Assembly: GCF_963676815.1 (NCBI RefSeq)
Contig: NZ_OY781365.1
Span: 6,172,501 to 6,236,500, forward strand
DNA length: 64,000 bases
Direction: 5' to 3'
Source of the DNA: an uncultured Draconibacterium sp.
Lineage (GTDB): Bacteria; Bacteroidota; Bacteroidia; Bacteroidales; Prolixibacteraceae
Part shown: one piece after another, positions 52,225 to 60,690 of the stretch
How positions within the stretch are numbered: the first letter of the stretch is position 1
Layout: every line of letters begins with the position of its first letter
Position numbers and translations under genes: made by a program
Notes under the pieces: model-generated
Seen by the model: the letters and a program-made list of their open reading frames with translations, nothing else
Database searches by the model: none
What the model was told of the DNA's origin: nothing

Positions 52225-54321
52225 TTACTCTTCAATGATCAACACATCCCATGGGGCAATATAAAGCTCTTCTCCATTGTTTATCGGCTCATCAGTTATC
52301 AACTCCGTCCCGTTTCCATGTTCGTAAGTAAACGATTTTGCATCCGATGAATAATTGTAATAGTAATGAATAGTATTCCCCATTTCATTTACACCTGATT
52401 TGGCAATTACCGGCCAGTGTAATTTCTGATCTACGCCCTGAACTTCTGCACGATCAAGACTCTGCTGAATGATCTTTTCCTGGATTGCATCAGAAACCAT
52501 GCAGCCTTCGTATAATAAAGTTCCGTCGCCATATTCATTAAGCGTAATTGCCGGATACTCCTGAAAATATTTATGATCGTAAAAAGCAAGTGGTTTTGCA
52601 GTTTCCAACAAAAGATACTCGGCCCAGGTATGAACTTTGTTTTCATCATCGCCAACGTTAAAAGGATCGTCTTTCAATTCAAGACTCTTAATGTTTGAAA
52701 ACTCTTGGTAATAAAAACCACAAACATCTTTTAATGGACCGGGCGCCAACATCGGGCGTACCATCGAATTCTCGTCGGCGAAACCACTTTTAAACTGCAT
52801 AATAATGTGGCCACCATTGGTAACATAGTTTTTGATTTTATTCAGCAACGCATCGGTAGCAATGTACAGCGAAGGAACAATTACCAGGTCGTAGTTTTCA
52901 AACGCAGCATCTTCAGGAAAAATAAAATCGACCCCCACATTATTCTGGTACAGAATTTTATGAAACTGCCCCACCAGCGTATTTCGGTAGTAATCGTTTT
53001 CAGTTGGCCCCCATGCCGATCCTCCCTGATCGAATGGCATAAAATTCAAGGCATCATTTGAATCGTGGCTAAACAAAATCGCCACCTTGTTTTCCTTTTT
53101 CAGGTTGACCAGTTTTTTACCGATACGTTCCAGTTCATGAGCTGTTTTTGACACTTCTGCATACGCCCGATTGGGTTTCAGGTCGTGCGATAAAACACCT
53201 TTCCAGTAGGTTTCCTGTCCGTAGTGAATTGAGTGCCAATGCCAGTACTCTACCATATTTGCACCTGAACCAAGATGTGCATACACATTTTGCCGCATCT
53301 GCCCCGGATAAGGTGGCTGTTGAATGCGGGAGTTCCAACCGATGGTTTGCGCATTGGTCTCGGTTATCAGGTAGTTTTTGCCATTTTTCACCGAGCGGAA
53401 GTAATCGCCGGCAAAAGCAATTTCATTCCCGGTAAGGTCGTCTTGCTGACCATGATATACATTAACTGCCATCATATCCATCAATTTGGCGCTTTCGTGC
53501 TGGTCGATATCCTGCACCGATGGCATAAAACAGTGCATTATAAACTGGTCGTCGCTTTTGTACTCCTGCACTATGGCCGATTGCCACTTTAAAAAATCGG
53601 CCACCGCCTTGCGGTTAAAACGCTCCCATTCCAATTTATAAGCGGTGTTTGTAATTCCATCGCGCGTTGCCAGTTCTTCCCAGCTGTCAATGGTCATTCC
53701 CCAGTAATTAAGGCCCCATATTTTATTTAGGTTTTCCGGAGTTTTGAATTTCTTTTTCAGATGATTAACAAAAGCCACATTAAAATCGTAATTATTCACT
53801 CCGCGCGAAGTGGCTTCGTTATCCACCTGAAATCCAATCACTCCCGGATGTTGCGCCAGGTTCTCCATCATTTTTCGGATAACCCGTTCGCAGTAAAACA
53901 AGTAGGTAGGATTGGTAATGTTCATATTTTGCCTGATTCCGTAGTAAGCTTTTTCACCTTTCTGGTAATCAAGTAAAACTTCGGGATGTTTGTACCACAA
54001 CCAGGCGGGAATGGAATACGTTGGTGTACCAAGAATTACTTTTATACCGGCGTCATACATTTTATCGATTATCCGTTTCATATACGAAAAATCGAATTCA
54101 CCTTCGCGTTGCTCGTACAAACTCCAGGTTGATTCGCCAACACGTACAACTGAAATCCCGGCTTCTTTCATCATCCGGATATCTTCATCAAGCCGCTCAG
54201 AAGGCATGTACTCATGGTAATATGCCACACCATAAAGTATATTGTCAAATTTTTCGGGCTGCGAAAAACCGGAGAGTGCCACCGTTAAAAACAGCAGCGT
54301 TAAAAAGAATTGTTTAACCAT
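52225..54321 (-). CDS. GH42 beta-galactosidase
   Basis: 698 residues with a signal peptide (~1-20). The TIM barrel has the GH42 N-terminal motif LYGVAYYHEYMPSERLDEDI, the acid/base Glu in GFQVDNEATSRG and the nucleophile Glu in YLITETNAQTIGW, followed by the trimerisation and small C-terminal beta domains. The signal peptide makes it periplasmic, unlike many cytoplasmic GH42 enzymes. It is convergent with susD and probably cleaves galactose from the imported glycan. Confidence 0.92.
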   Translation of the reverse strand: MVKQFFLTLLFLTVALSGFSQPEKFDNILYGVAYYHEYMPSERLDEDIRMMKEAGISVVRVGESTWSLYEQREGEFDFSYMKRIIDKMYDAGIKVILGTPTYSIPAWLWYKHPEVLLDYQKGEKAYYGIRQNMNITNPTYLFYCERVIRKMMENLAQHPGVIGFQVDNEATSRGVNNYDFNVAFVNHLKKKFKTPENLNKIWGLNYWGMTIDSWEELATRDGITNTAYKLEWERFNRKAVADFLKWQSAIVQEYKSDDQFIMHCFMPSVQDIDQHESAKLMDMMAVNVYHGQQDDLTGNEIAFAGDYFRSVKNGKNYLITETNAQTIGWNSRIQQPPYPGQMRQNVYAHLGSGANMVEYWHWHSIHYGQETYWKGVLSHDLKPNRAYAEVSKTAHELERIGKKLVNLKKENKVAILFSHDSNDALNFMPFDQGGSAWGPTENDYYRNTLVGQFHKILYQNNVGVDFIFPEDAAFENYDLVIVPSLYIATDALLNKIKNYVTNGGHIIMQFKSGFADENSMVRPMLAPGPLKDVCGFYYQEFSNIKSLELKDDPFNVGDDENKVHTWAEYLLLETAKPLAFYDHKYFQEYPAITLNEYGDGTLLYEGCMVSDAIQEKIIQQSLDRAEVQGVDQKLHWPVIAKSGVNEMGNTIHYYYNYSSDAKSFTYEHGNGTELITDEPINNGEELYIAPWDVLIIEE

Positions 54322-54346
54322 GATTGTCTATTTTAATTTTGATGTT

Positions 54347-55018
54347 TTAATTATCGCCACCCCGCTTGGTTTCAATCAATACTACTCCGTTTGCCCCCTG
54401 CGATCCATAAGCTGCTGCCGAAGCATCTTTTAAAATGGTAATTGACTTTACATTGTAAGGTGGAATTCCGGCAATGGAATAACCCCGGGCAACTCCGTCA
54501 ATAACAATGAGTGCACCGTTACCGGCTCCAAAAGTTTCGTTGCCTCTAACAATTACTTCCCCATTTCTAACGGTTACGCCGGAAAAACGACCGGCAATTG
54601 CACGTTCTAAAGTTGGATACCTCGAATAATCAACCTCTTCATTATCCAGAGACGACATGGCAAAGAGTTTTTCACTTGCCTTTACATGCCCCTGACCGAT
54701 TGCCAGCTCTTTGTTGTAATCGCCCTTTTTCAATTTCAAATTAACGAGGATAAATTTATTGTTCCCTTCAACCTTAACTTTTTGTTTTCCAAACCCTCGT
54801 GCCGATATTACAATCTTATCTTCACTTTGACAAAATACCTGAAAATACCCCAGCGTATCAGACAAAGCCTGTTTGTCGGAACTGGCTACCTCTATTACAG
54901 CTTTCATCAGCGGAATACTGTCAAAGGTAGTAACTCGTCCTTGCAACAGTCTTTCCTGAGCAGTTCCGGCCAAATTAAAAGCCCAAACACTAAATAGGAG
55001 AATTGATATATTTTTCAT
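54347..55018 (-). CDS. Orphan TonB-receptor plug protein (no barrel)
   Basis: 223 residues: signal peptide (~1-20), carboxypeptidase-regulatory-like beta domain (~25-95), then a complete plug (~125-220) with LERAIAGRFSGV, ALIVIDGVARGY and SITILKDASAAAYGSQGANG, very like the SusC plug in this window, but it ends at once with TKRGGDN and no barrel follows. The stop is clean and nothing barrel-like lies downstream, so it is not an obvious frameshift. It is the last of three co-directional genes with DUF6057 and a haem-motif lipoprotein. A periplasmic adaptor or decoy for TonB-type receptors is one guess. Confidence 0.8.
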   Translation of the reverse strand: MKNISILLFSVWAFNLAGTAQERLLQGRVTTFDSIPLMKAVIEVASSDKQALSDTLGYFQVFCQSEDKIVISARGFGKQKVKVEGNNKFILVNLKLKKGDYNKELAIGQGHVKASEKLFAMSSLDNEEVDYSRYPTLERAIAGRFSGVTVRNGEVIVRGNETFGAGNGALIVIDGVARGYSIAGIPPYNVKSITILKDASAAAYGSQGANGVVLIETKRGGDN

Positions 55019-55159
55019 GACGGTTTAATTCGTTTAAGTGACTGTGACTAATAAAGTGCTCACGCAGAAGTAGCGCAGAGCAAAATCTTATCAATCTGCT
55101 ATTGATAAAGACGTTAAATAAAAGAAAGTTAACTATCCGAATCGACAGAAAAATATTTT

Positions 55160-56920
55160 CTATTTAAAAAAGACATAATACCAGTAGGTATTCGAATAGC
55201 GAGCAAGTGCTTTTTGAGCTCGCTGTTTATCGCTTCTGTTTTCCATAAAAATCTGGAAAAACTCCCTGAATTGCCTTTTGGTTGGCTCGCTAACAGATAA
55301 ATACCGAGTATCAGGCAGATCTCCCATATCTAAAAGTGAATAACTGGCTACCGCCTCTTCCACATTTTTAGGTATTCTCTTGTATCCCGCTTTTTCCATT
55401 ACCGGAAGCATTTCAGCTAGCGCCACAACATCTTTTTGTAGCATAAGCCTGGCCAGTTTGTATTCCAGTGCCGGAATATTCATAGAATCAGCTTCAACAA
55501 TAGATTCAAGATCAATCAACGGATTGTCTGAATGCACAAAAAAATCGACTTTCGTATCCAGCATGCGTCTTCTCCCCAGCTCGGGATGTACAGCAATTGC
55601 TTTATCGTTGAATAACAGCGCCTGGAATGCTTTAGCTTCTTTACGGTGAAAAAACGTGCGTCCAAGCACTGAAATATATTTTTCGGCAACTTTATAATTC
55701 CCTTTAATCAATTCTGTTTTAATCAGCATTTTCAAAACTTCGGGCGAATTCCCTTTCATTACCATATATTCGTACGCCCAACGTTGAGCTTCATTAATCA
55801 TTCCCACAGCGTAATAAAAATAACCACCCCGCTCCAACACATTAGTTACTAATTCCCATTTCAAAAACAAGCTGTTCCCATTTGAACTTTGAGGGAAATG
55901 AAAAAAAGAATTACTTAACCGACCAGTTTCAGCTAAAGCCACATTATTTAGAAAAGCGGTTAAAGTATTTTTCGTTGGAAATTGCATATTGAATTCAATC
56001 AGCTCATCATATTTTTGCTCGTAAAATAATTTCTCAGCATGAAAATAGTGTTTACTTTTTTCATCAATATTCTGAAAAGCAACGATAACCAACAACACCA
56101 AAATCAGATAGGGTGAAAGTCCGCCTAACTTTATCTTCCTGATTTTTATTCGTTCGATTGCATTAATTCTAATTCTTGCAAGTACCTGAACGAATAGCAA
56201 TAGAAAAGCTGTCACGCCAAACAGTACAACCTGCCCACCGATACCAGTTTCCGAAAACGGAAATACCAGTAGCGAATCTGTGGTATAGAAAAACAGAAAC
56301 TCTTTTCCGATCCAAAAGAAAAATCCAAGACCGATCCAACTCAACATCGCCTTCAACCAGCTTTTTTGGTATAGGAAATAAATGGTTAACAAGCCGAGCA
56401 ACAAATAAGAAAAACTACCAAATAGAAAATATACAACGGGAAGTTCCACTACTACTAACCACTGATATTTAGGTTTGTTAATTATAAGTCCCAAAAATAG
56501 CAGTAGCTGAAACAAAATACCAAGGTTATTTATTGCCTGATACTGGTAATTGGTTTGCAGATAAAAAAGTAAGGCGCCCGCTAAAAATGGCACAAACAGA
56601 AAATTTTCTGCACCCAATTGTTTTCCGATTCGGGAGATCAGCCAAATAATGAGTAATATTTGAGAACTCACTATAAAAGCTCCAAGCAAAGGATAGAAAT
56701 AGAGTGCCATTTGCAACTTCCCCAAATACTCCATAAATCCGCCAGGCTGATCGAGGTGCTGTTTTAGGAAAGAAAAAGACAATTGAAACAAGGATGACTT
56801 TTCCTGGTAAAAGAAAATATAGTCGGTAAAACTGTGAAGAAAAACTATTGCGAACAGAAACAGCAACACGACAGGGAAAAAGCGAAATATTATTTTGGAT
56901 TTATTTGGAACAGAATTCAT
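55160..56920 (-). CDS. DUF6057-family multispanning membrane protein
   Basis: 586 residues from ATG 56920; a longer frame to 57019 would overlap the upstream gene. The N-terminal ~330 residues hold about ten membrane helices (FFPVVLLFLFAIVFLHSF first); a soluble, probably TPR-like region (~340-586) follows, with YFHAEKLFYEQKYDELIEFN at its start. I recognise it as DUF6057-like; no enzymatic motif is seen. It is sandwiched between a haem-motif propeller lipoprotein (10 bp) and an orphan plug (141 bp), and is probably in one operon with them. Confidence 0.7.
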   Translation of the reverse strand: MNSVPNKSKIIFRFFPVVLLFLFAIVFLHSFTDYIFFYQEKSSLFQLSFSFLKQHLDQPGGFMEYLGKLQMALYFYPLLGAFIVSSQILLIIWLISRIGKQLGAENFLFVPFLAGALLFYLQTNYQYQAINNLGILFQLLLFLGLIINKPKYQWLVVVELPVVYFLFGSFSYLLLGLLTIYFLYQKSWLKAMLSWIGLGFFFWIGKEFLFFYTTDSLLVFPFSETGIGGQVVLFGVTAFLLLFVQVLARIRINAIERIKIRKIKLGGLSPYLILVLLVIVAFQNIDEKSKHYFHAEKLFYEQKYDELIEFNMQFPTKNTLTAFLNNVALAETGRLSNSFFHFPQSSNGNSLFLKWELVTNVLERGGYFYYAVGMINEAQRWAYEYMVMKGNSPEVLKMLIKTELIKGNYKVAEKYISVLGRTFFHRKEAKAFQALLFNDKAIAVHPELGRRRMLDTKVDFFVHSDNPLIDLESIVEADSMNIPALEYKLARLMLQKDVVALAEMLPVMEKAGYKRIPKNVEEAVASYSLLDMGDLPDTRYLSVSEPTKRQFREFFQIFMENRSDKQRAQKALARYSNTYWYYVFFK

Positions 56921-56930
56921 TTCAATAGAT

Positions 56931-58397
56931 TTAGTTAGATGCCCATTGCACTTGTATGCCTTCTTTATTAGCAGCTTCCCGAATTTCACCCGGCGTAAGA
57001 TCAACATCCGTTTTTGCAAACTCAGAGATATTAAATGTTTTTACAAAATCCCTGTAAAATCCGGGATCTTCCTGTGGCAAAACAAACGGCTTGCTTGTTT
57101 CGCCGTCTTCATCAACAAACGAAATATACGGCCGGGCCGTTAATCCATCGCCACGTTTACTGCTAAAAACAAGCCATTTACTATTCGTCGACCAGCTGTG
57201 GTAACTTTCGTTAAAATCACTGTTGTTCCCGCATTTTTCAACTTGTAAACTTTTCATATCCATCGAATATAGATCGGCCTCTTTATGCCATATCGAAAAG
57301 TTACCATAATCGTGCAAAGTAAAGATTAACACATTTCCGGCCGGCGATATCCGCGGAAAGGAAACGCTCTTCCCTATGCCCGTAGCGTCGAACACCAACT
57401 CAGGTTCTGAGAATTTTCGCTGCTCCGGATCGAATGCAACACGGTACAAATCATATTTAATATCCTTGTAATCGTAATTCTCGGCAATTTGAGCAGCACG
57501 GCAGAAATACAGAAACCGTCCATCGGGCGACCATTCCGGGTAAGTATCCATAAATTGCTTTTCCGGGTCAACAGGCACCTGCATTATTTCATTTTTATCC
57601 ACGTCGTACATTACCAACGAAGAGTTCAGATCAGAAACCTCGATCTTTTTGTTCTCCATGGAATGAAACTGCTGAACCACCTTATTGGAAGAGAATGCTA
57701 CATATTTCCCCGACGGATGCCAGCGCGGATACACAGCCCCATTTTGCATTTCTTTGGTTTTCAGGTTTACTTTTTTCAAATCGCCATCTTCAACAAAATA
57801 AGTACCACCCAAATTACCGCGCATGTGAAACATAAAATCATCCGCATTCTGGTTATTAAAAGCATGGCAGTTCACACAGTTTTGCCCAACAACGTTGTTT
57901 TGAATAACTGTCTTTTCCTTAAAACTCTCGAGGCTTCGCTGTACAATGCTCAATTCAGTCCAGCTTTCATACCCCGGATACAACAAACGGTAATACAAAA
58001 ACGGATCAACTTTTTCGGAAGAAACAGTATTGCTGAAAACCGGATATTGAATCCACTTTCCTTCTTTCTTAACTGAGATTTGGTAGCTAATTTTTGCTCC
58101 CAGATTTTCGCCAAGAAGATTTTTCCATTTCTTTTCTGATAATCGAAACTTACCATCCCGCGATGAAACAGCTATACTTTCCGCCTTTTCTCCGGAAATA
58201 TTCAAATAATAAGCATCTCCTTCTTCTTCAACCAAAAAATTAAGAGGAGCAATATTCGCAGGAATTGTTACATCTGTATAGTCGGGATAAATTTTTATCG
58301 GATCACTATTTTTTAGAATTTCCCCTTTTGGCTTTGATACACAGGAGAATAAAAATAACAAACCAATAAGGAATATTGAATGGTAGCGTAGGTTCAT
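56931..58397 (-). CDS. TolB-like beta-propeller lipoprotein with one CxxCH motif
   Basis: 488 residues from ATG 58397 (MNLRYHSIFLIGLLFLFSC); the frame reaches 58448 but without the lipoprotein start. After a beta-sandwich (~30-150) a single haem-c motif CVNCH (GQNCVNCHAFNNQ) is followed by six PD40/WD40-like propeller blades (YPRWHPSGKYVAFSS, YPEWSPDGRFLYFC, FPRISPAGNVLIF). The C-terminal ~45 residues extend past the propeller. It is probably outer-membrane or inner-membrane anchored in the periplasm. The haem motif may bind haem or mediate electron transfer; no known family partner fixes its role. Confidence 0.75.
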   Translation of the reverse strand: MNLRYHSIFLIGLLFLFSCVSKPKGEILKNSDPIKIYPDYTDVTIPANIAPLNFLVEEEGDAYYLNISGEKAESIAVSSRDGKFRLSEKKWKNLLGENLGAKISYQISVKKEGKWIQYPVFSNTVSSEKVDPFLYYRLLYPGYESWTELSIVQRSLESFKEKTVIQNNVVGQNCVNCHAFNNQNADDFMFHMRGNLGGTYFVEDGDLKKVNLKTKEMQNGAVYPRWHPSGKYVAFSSNKVVQQFHSMENKKIEVSDLNSSLVMYDVDKNEIMQVPVDPEKQFMDTYPEWSPDGRFLYFCRAAQIAENYDYKDIKYDLYRVAFDPEQRKFSEPELVFDATGIGKSVSFPRISPAGNVLIFTLHDYGNFSIWHKEADLYSMDMKSLQVEKCGNNSDFNESYHSWSTNSKWLVFSSKRGDGLTARPYISFVDEDGETSKPFVLPQEDPGFYRDFVKTFNISEFAKTDVDLTPGEIREAANKEGIQVQWASN

Positions 58398-58576
58398 TGT
58401 TAGTTTTATGTTTGCGTTTATTGCAAAGCCTGAAATTAATAAAATCATTCAAAATACGCTCGTTAAACACGCGGGAAAAATTGACAGATTTGCAATCAAA
58501 ACAATTACAATTCAGAAGTAAATCTTCATATATGTTTAAAATTCGTTCAAATTCCAAGATTTTAATTTCAATTCGT

Positions 58577-58606
58577 TTTGAGAATAAATTTTAATTTTTA
58601 CATTTG
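58577..58606 (+). promoter_or_regulatory. ilv operon promoter
   Basis: -33 box TTTG (58577-58580), 18 bp, -7 box TACATTTG (58599-58606), matching the Bacteroidota consensus; start expected near 58613. Confidence 0.7.
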
Positions 58607-58625
58607 CTTCATCGTTACAAAAATT

Positions 58626-58697
58626 ATGAAAATTTTATCTATCAATATTATTGTCCTACTCGTTGTCATTCTTGGAAGTTCTGAGAAAGGTCATTAA
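58626..58697 (+). CDS. ilv leader peptide (attenuator)
   Basis: A 23-residue ORF, too short to be scored as a gene, with 12 Ile/Leu/Val of 23 and nine in a row at residues 8-16 (IIVLLVVIL). It starts ~13 bases after the predicted start site and ends at TAA 58695-58697, just before the terminator hairpin of the leader. By analogy with ilvGMEDA of E. coli it senses the supply of charged tRNA-Ile/Leu/Val. Confidence 0.85.
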   Translation: MKILSINIIVLLVVILGSSEKGH

Positions 58698-58755
58698 TTT
58701 GTATAGATACTAAAGATATTTATAAGCCTTTCTCAAAACAGAGAAAGGCTTTTTT
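58683..58755 (+). terminator. ilv attenuator: terminator and antiterminator
   Basis: Terminator: AAGCCTTTCTC (58724-58734), loop AAAACA, GAGAAAGGCTT (58741-58751), then T-run to 58755, an 11-bp perfect stem. Antiterminator: GAGAAAGG (58683-58690, inside the leader ORF end) can pair with CCTTTCTC (58727-58734), excluding the terminator. A ribosome stalled on the Ile/Leu/Val codons leaves 58683-58690 free; one reaching the stop covers it and lets the terminator form. Confidence 0.85.
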
Positions 58756-58788
58756 AATGTTAAAACAGACAGTAAAAGACAAATAAGT

Positions 58789-60618
58789 ATGCAGAATACA
58801 TTACGAAGCAACACAACCACACAGGGCCGCAGAATGGCCGGGGCAAGAAGCCTTTGGAGAGCTAACGGAATGAAAGAAGAACACTTTGGAAAACCGTTGA
58901 TCGCAATTGTCAACTCGTTCACACAGTTTGTTCCGGGGCATGTTCATTTACACGAAATTGGCCAGTATGTAAAAAGTTTAATTGAGAAAGAAGGCTATTT
59001 TGCTGCTGAATTTAACACCATTGCCATCGACGATGGAATTGCAATGGGCCACGACGGGATGTTATATTCGCTTCCGTCGCGCGATGTGATTGCCGACAGT
59101 GTTGAATACATGTGTAATGCACACAAAGTGGATGCGATGGTTTGTATCTCGAACTGCGATAAAATAACTCCGGGAATGATGATGGGCGCTATGCGCCTGA
59201 ATATTCCGGCGGTATTTGTTTCGGGCGGTCCAATGGAAGCCGGCGAAGTTGATGATAAATTCCTCGACCTTGTTGATGCTATGGTTATGGCTGCCGACAC
59301 AAAAATTGATGATTCGTACGTACAAAAAGTGGAAGAAAACGCTTGTCCTACCTGCGGATCGTGCTCGGGAATGTTCACTGCAAACTCGATGAACTGTTTG
59401 GCCGAGGCAATTGGTTTGGCACTTCCCGGAAACGGAACGATTGTAGCCACACACGCCAACAGAAAGAAACTTTTTGAAGAAGCTGCACAAAAGATTATTG
59501 CAGCAACAAAAGCTTATTATTTCGAAGGCGACGATTCGGTACTTCCAAGAAGTATTGGTACGCGCGATGCCTTTTTAAATGCAATGAAACTGGATATCGC
59601 CATGGGTGGATCGACCAACACGGTACTTCACCTGCTGGCTATTGCACACGAAGCCGAAGTTAGCTTCACAATGCAAGATATTGACCAGCTTTCGCGCATT
59701 ACACCGAACCTGTGTAAAGTTGCACCAAACGGCCATTATCATATTCAGGATGTAAACCGCGCCGGTGGAATTCTTGGTATTTTGGGCGAATTGGAAAAAG
59801 GAGGTTTGATGGAAACCAACGTTTCTCGTATCGACGGGAGAACATTGGCAGAAGCCATTGCCGAATACGATATTAAACGAGATACTGTTACGGAAGATGC
59901 CATAAACCGATTCAAATCGGCTCCAGGCGGAGGTCGCAACCTGGTTATGGGATCGCAGCAAAGCGTTTACAAAGAATTGGACGAAGACCGTGCCAATGGC
60001 TGTATCCGCGACTTTGAAAACGCCTACAACAAAGACGGCGGTTTAGCTGTTCTATTCGGTAATATCGCCGAAAAAGGATGTATTGTAAAAACTGCAGGTG
60101 TTGATCCGTCAATCTTCAAATTCACTGGAACAGCGAAGGTTTTTGACTCACAGGATGATGCAGTAAACGGTATTCTTGGCGATGAAGTTCAAAAAGGTGA
60201 TGTTATTGTTATTCGTTTCGAAGGGCCAAAAGGTGGTCCGGGTATGCAGGAAATGCTCTACCCTACTTCGTACCTGAAATCGATGCAACTGGATAAACAT
60301 TGTGCACTGATTACGGACGGACGTTTCTCAGGCGGAACATCAGGATTGTCAATCGGCCACGTTTCTCCTGAAGCAGCAGGCGGCGGAGCAATTGCACTGA
60401 TTCGCAACAACGACAAAATTGCCATCGATATTACCGAGCGCTCAATTAACCTTGTAATTTCTGATGAAGAATTGCAAAAACGCCGTGACGAAGAAGAGGC
60501 TAAAGGAGGAAAAGCCTGGAAACCTGCAACGCGAGTCCGTAATGTCTCGAAAGCGCTAAAAGCTTATGCAAGCCTCGTTTCATCGGCCGACATGGGAGCC
60601 GTAAGATTAATTGACTAA
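58789..60618 (+). CDS. ilvD: Dihydroxy-acid dehydratase
   Basis: 609 residues of the IlvD/EDD family. It dehydrates dihydroxy acids to the keto acids of Val/Ile. The Fe-S cysteines are in ISNCDKITPGMMMGAM and ACPTCGSCSGMFTANSMNCL; MAGARSLWRANGMKEEHFGK is the N-terminal hallmark. It is the first structural gene after the attenuator, followed 72 bp later by ilvB. Confidence 0.97.
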   Translation: MQNTLRSNTTTQGRRMAGARSLWRANGMKEEHFGKPLIAIVNSFTQFVPGHVHLHEIGQYVKSLIEKEGYFAAEFNTIAIDDGIAMGHDGMLYSLPSRDVIADSVEYMCNAHKVDAMVCISNCDKITPGMMMGAMRLNIPAVFVSGGPMEAGEVDDKFLDLVDAMVMAADTKIDDSYVQKVEENACPTCGSCSGMFTANSMNCLAEAIGLALPGNGTIVATHANRKKLFEEAAQKIIAATKAYYFEGDDSVLPRSIGTRDAFLNAMKLDIAMGGSTNTVLHLLAIAHEAEVSFTMQDIDQLSRITPNLCKVAPNGHYHIQDVNRAGGILGILGELEKGGLMETNVSRIDGRTLAEAIAEYDIKRDTVTEDAINRFKSAPGGGRNLVMGSQQSVYKELDEDRANGCIRDFENAYNKDGGLAVLFGNIAEKGCIVKTAGVDPSIFKFTGTAKVFDSQDDAVNGILGDEVQKGDVIVIRFEGPKGGPGMQEMLYPTSYLKSMQLDKHCALITDGRFSGGTSGLSIGHVSPEAAGGGAIALIRNNDKIAIDITERSINLVISDEELQKRRDEEEAKGGKAWKPATRVRNVSKALKAYASLVSSADMGAVRLID

Positions 60619-60690
60619 TTGAATAACAAAGAATAAATAAAGAACAAACAGATAGCCGGTATCATAGCACCGGCATAAAAAATAAACAGT

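Noticed and set aside
57489..58076. 195-residue ORF opposite the propeller lipoprotein
   Set aside because: Antisense to a gene with clear propeller repeats; no domain visible.
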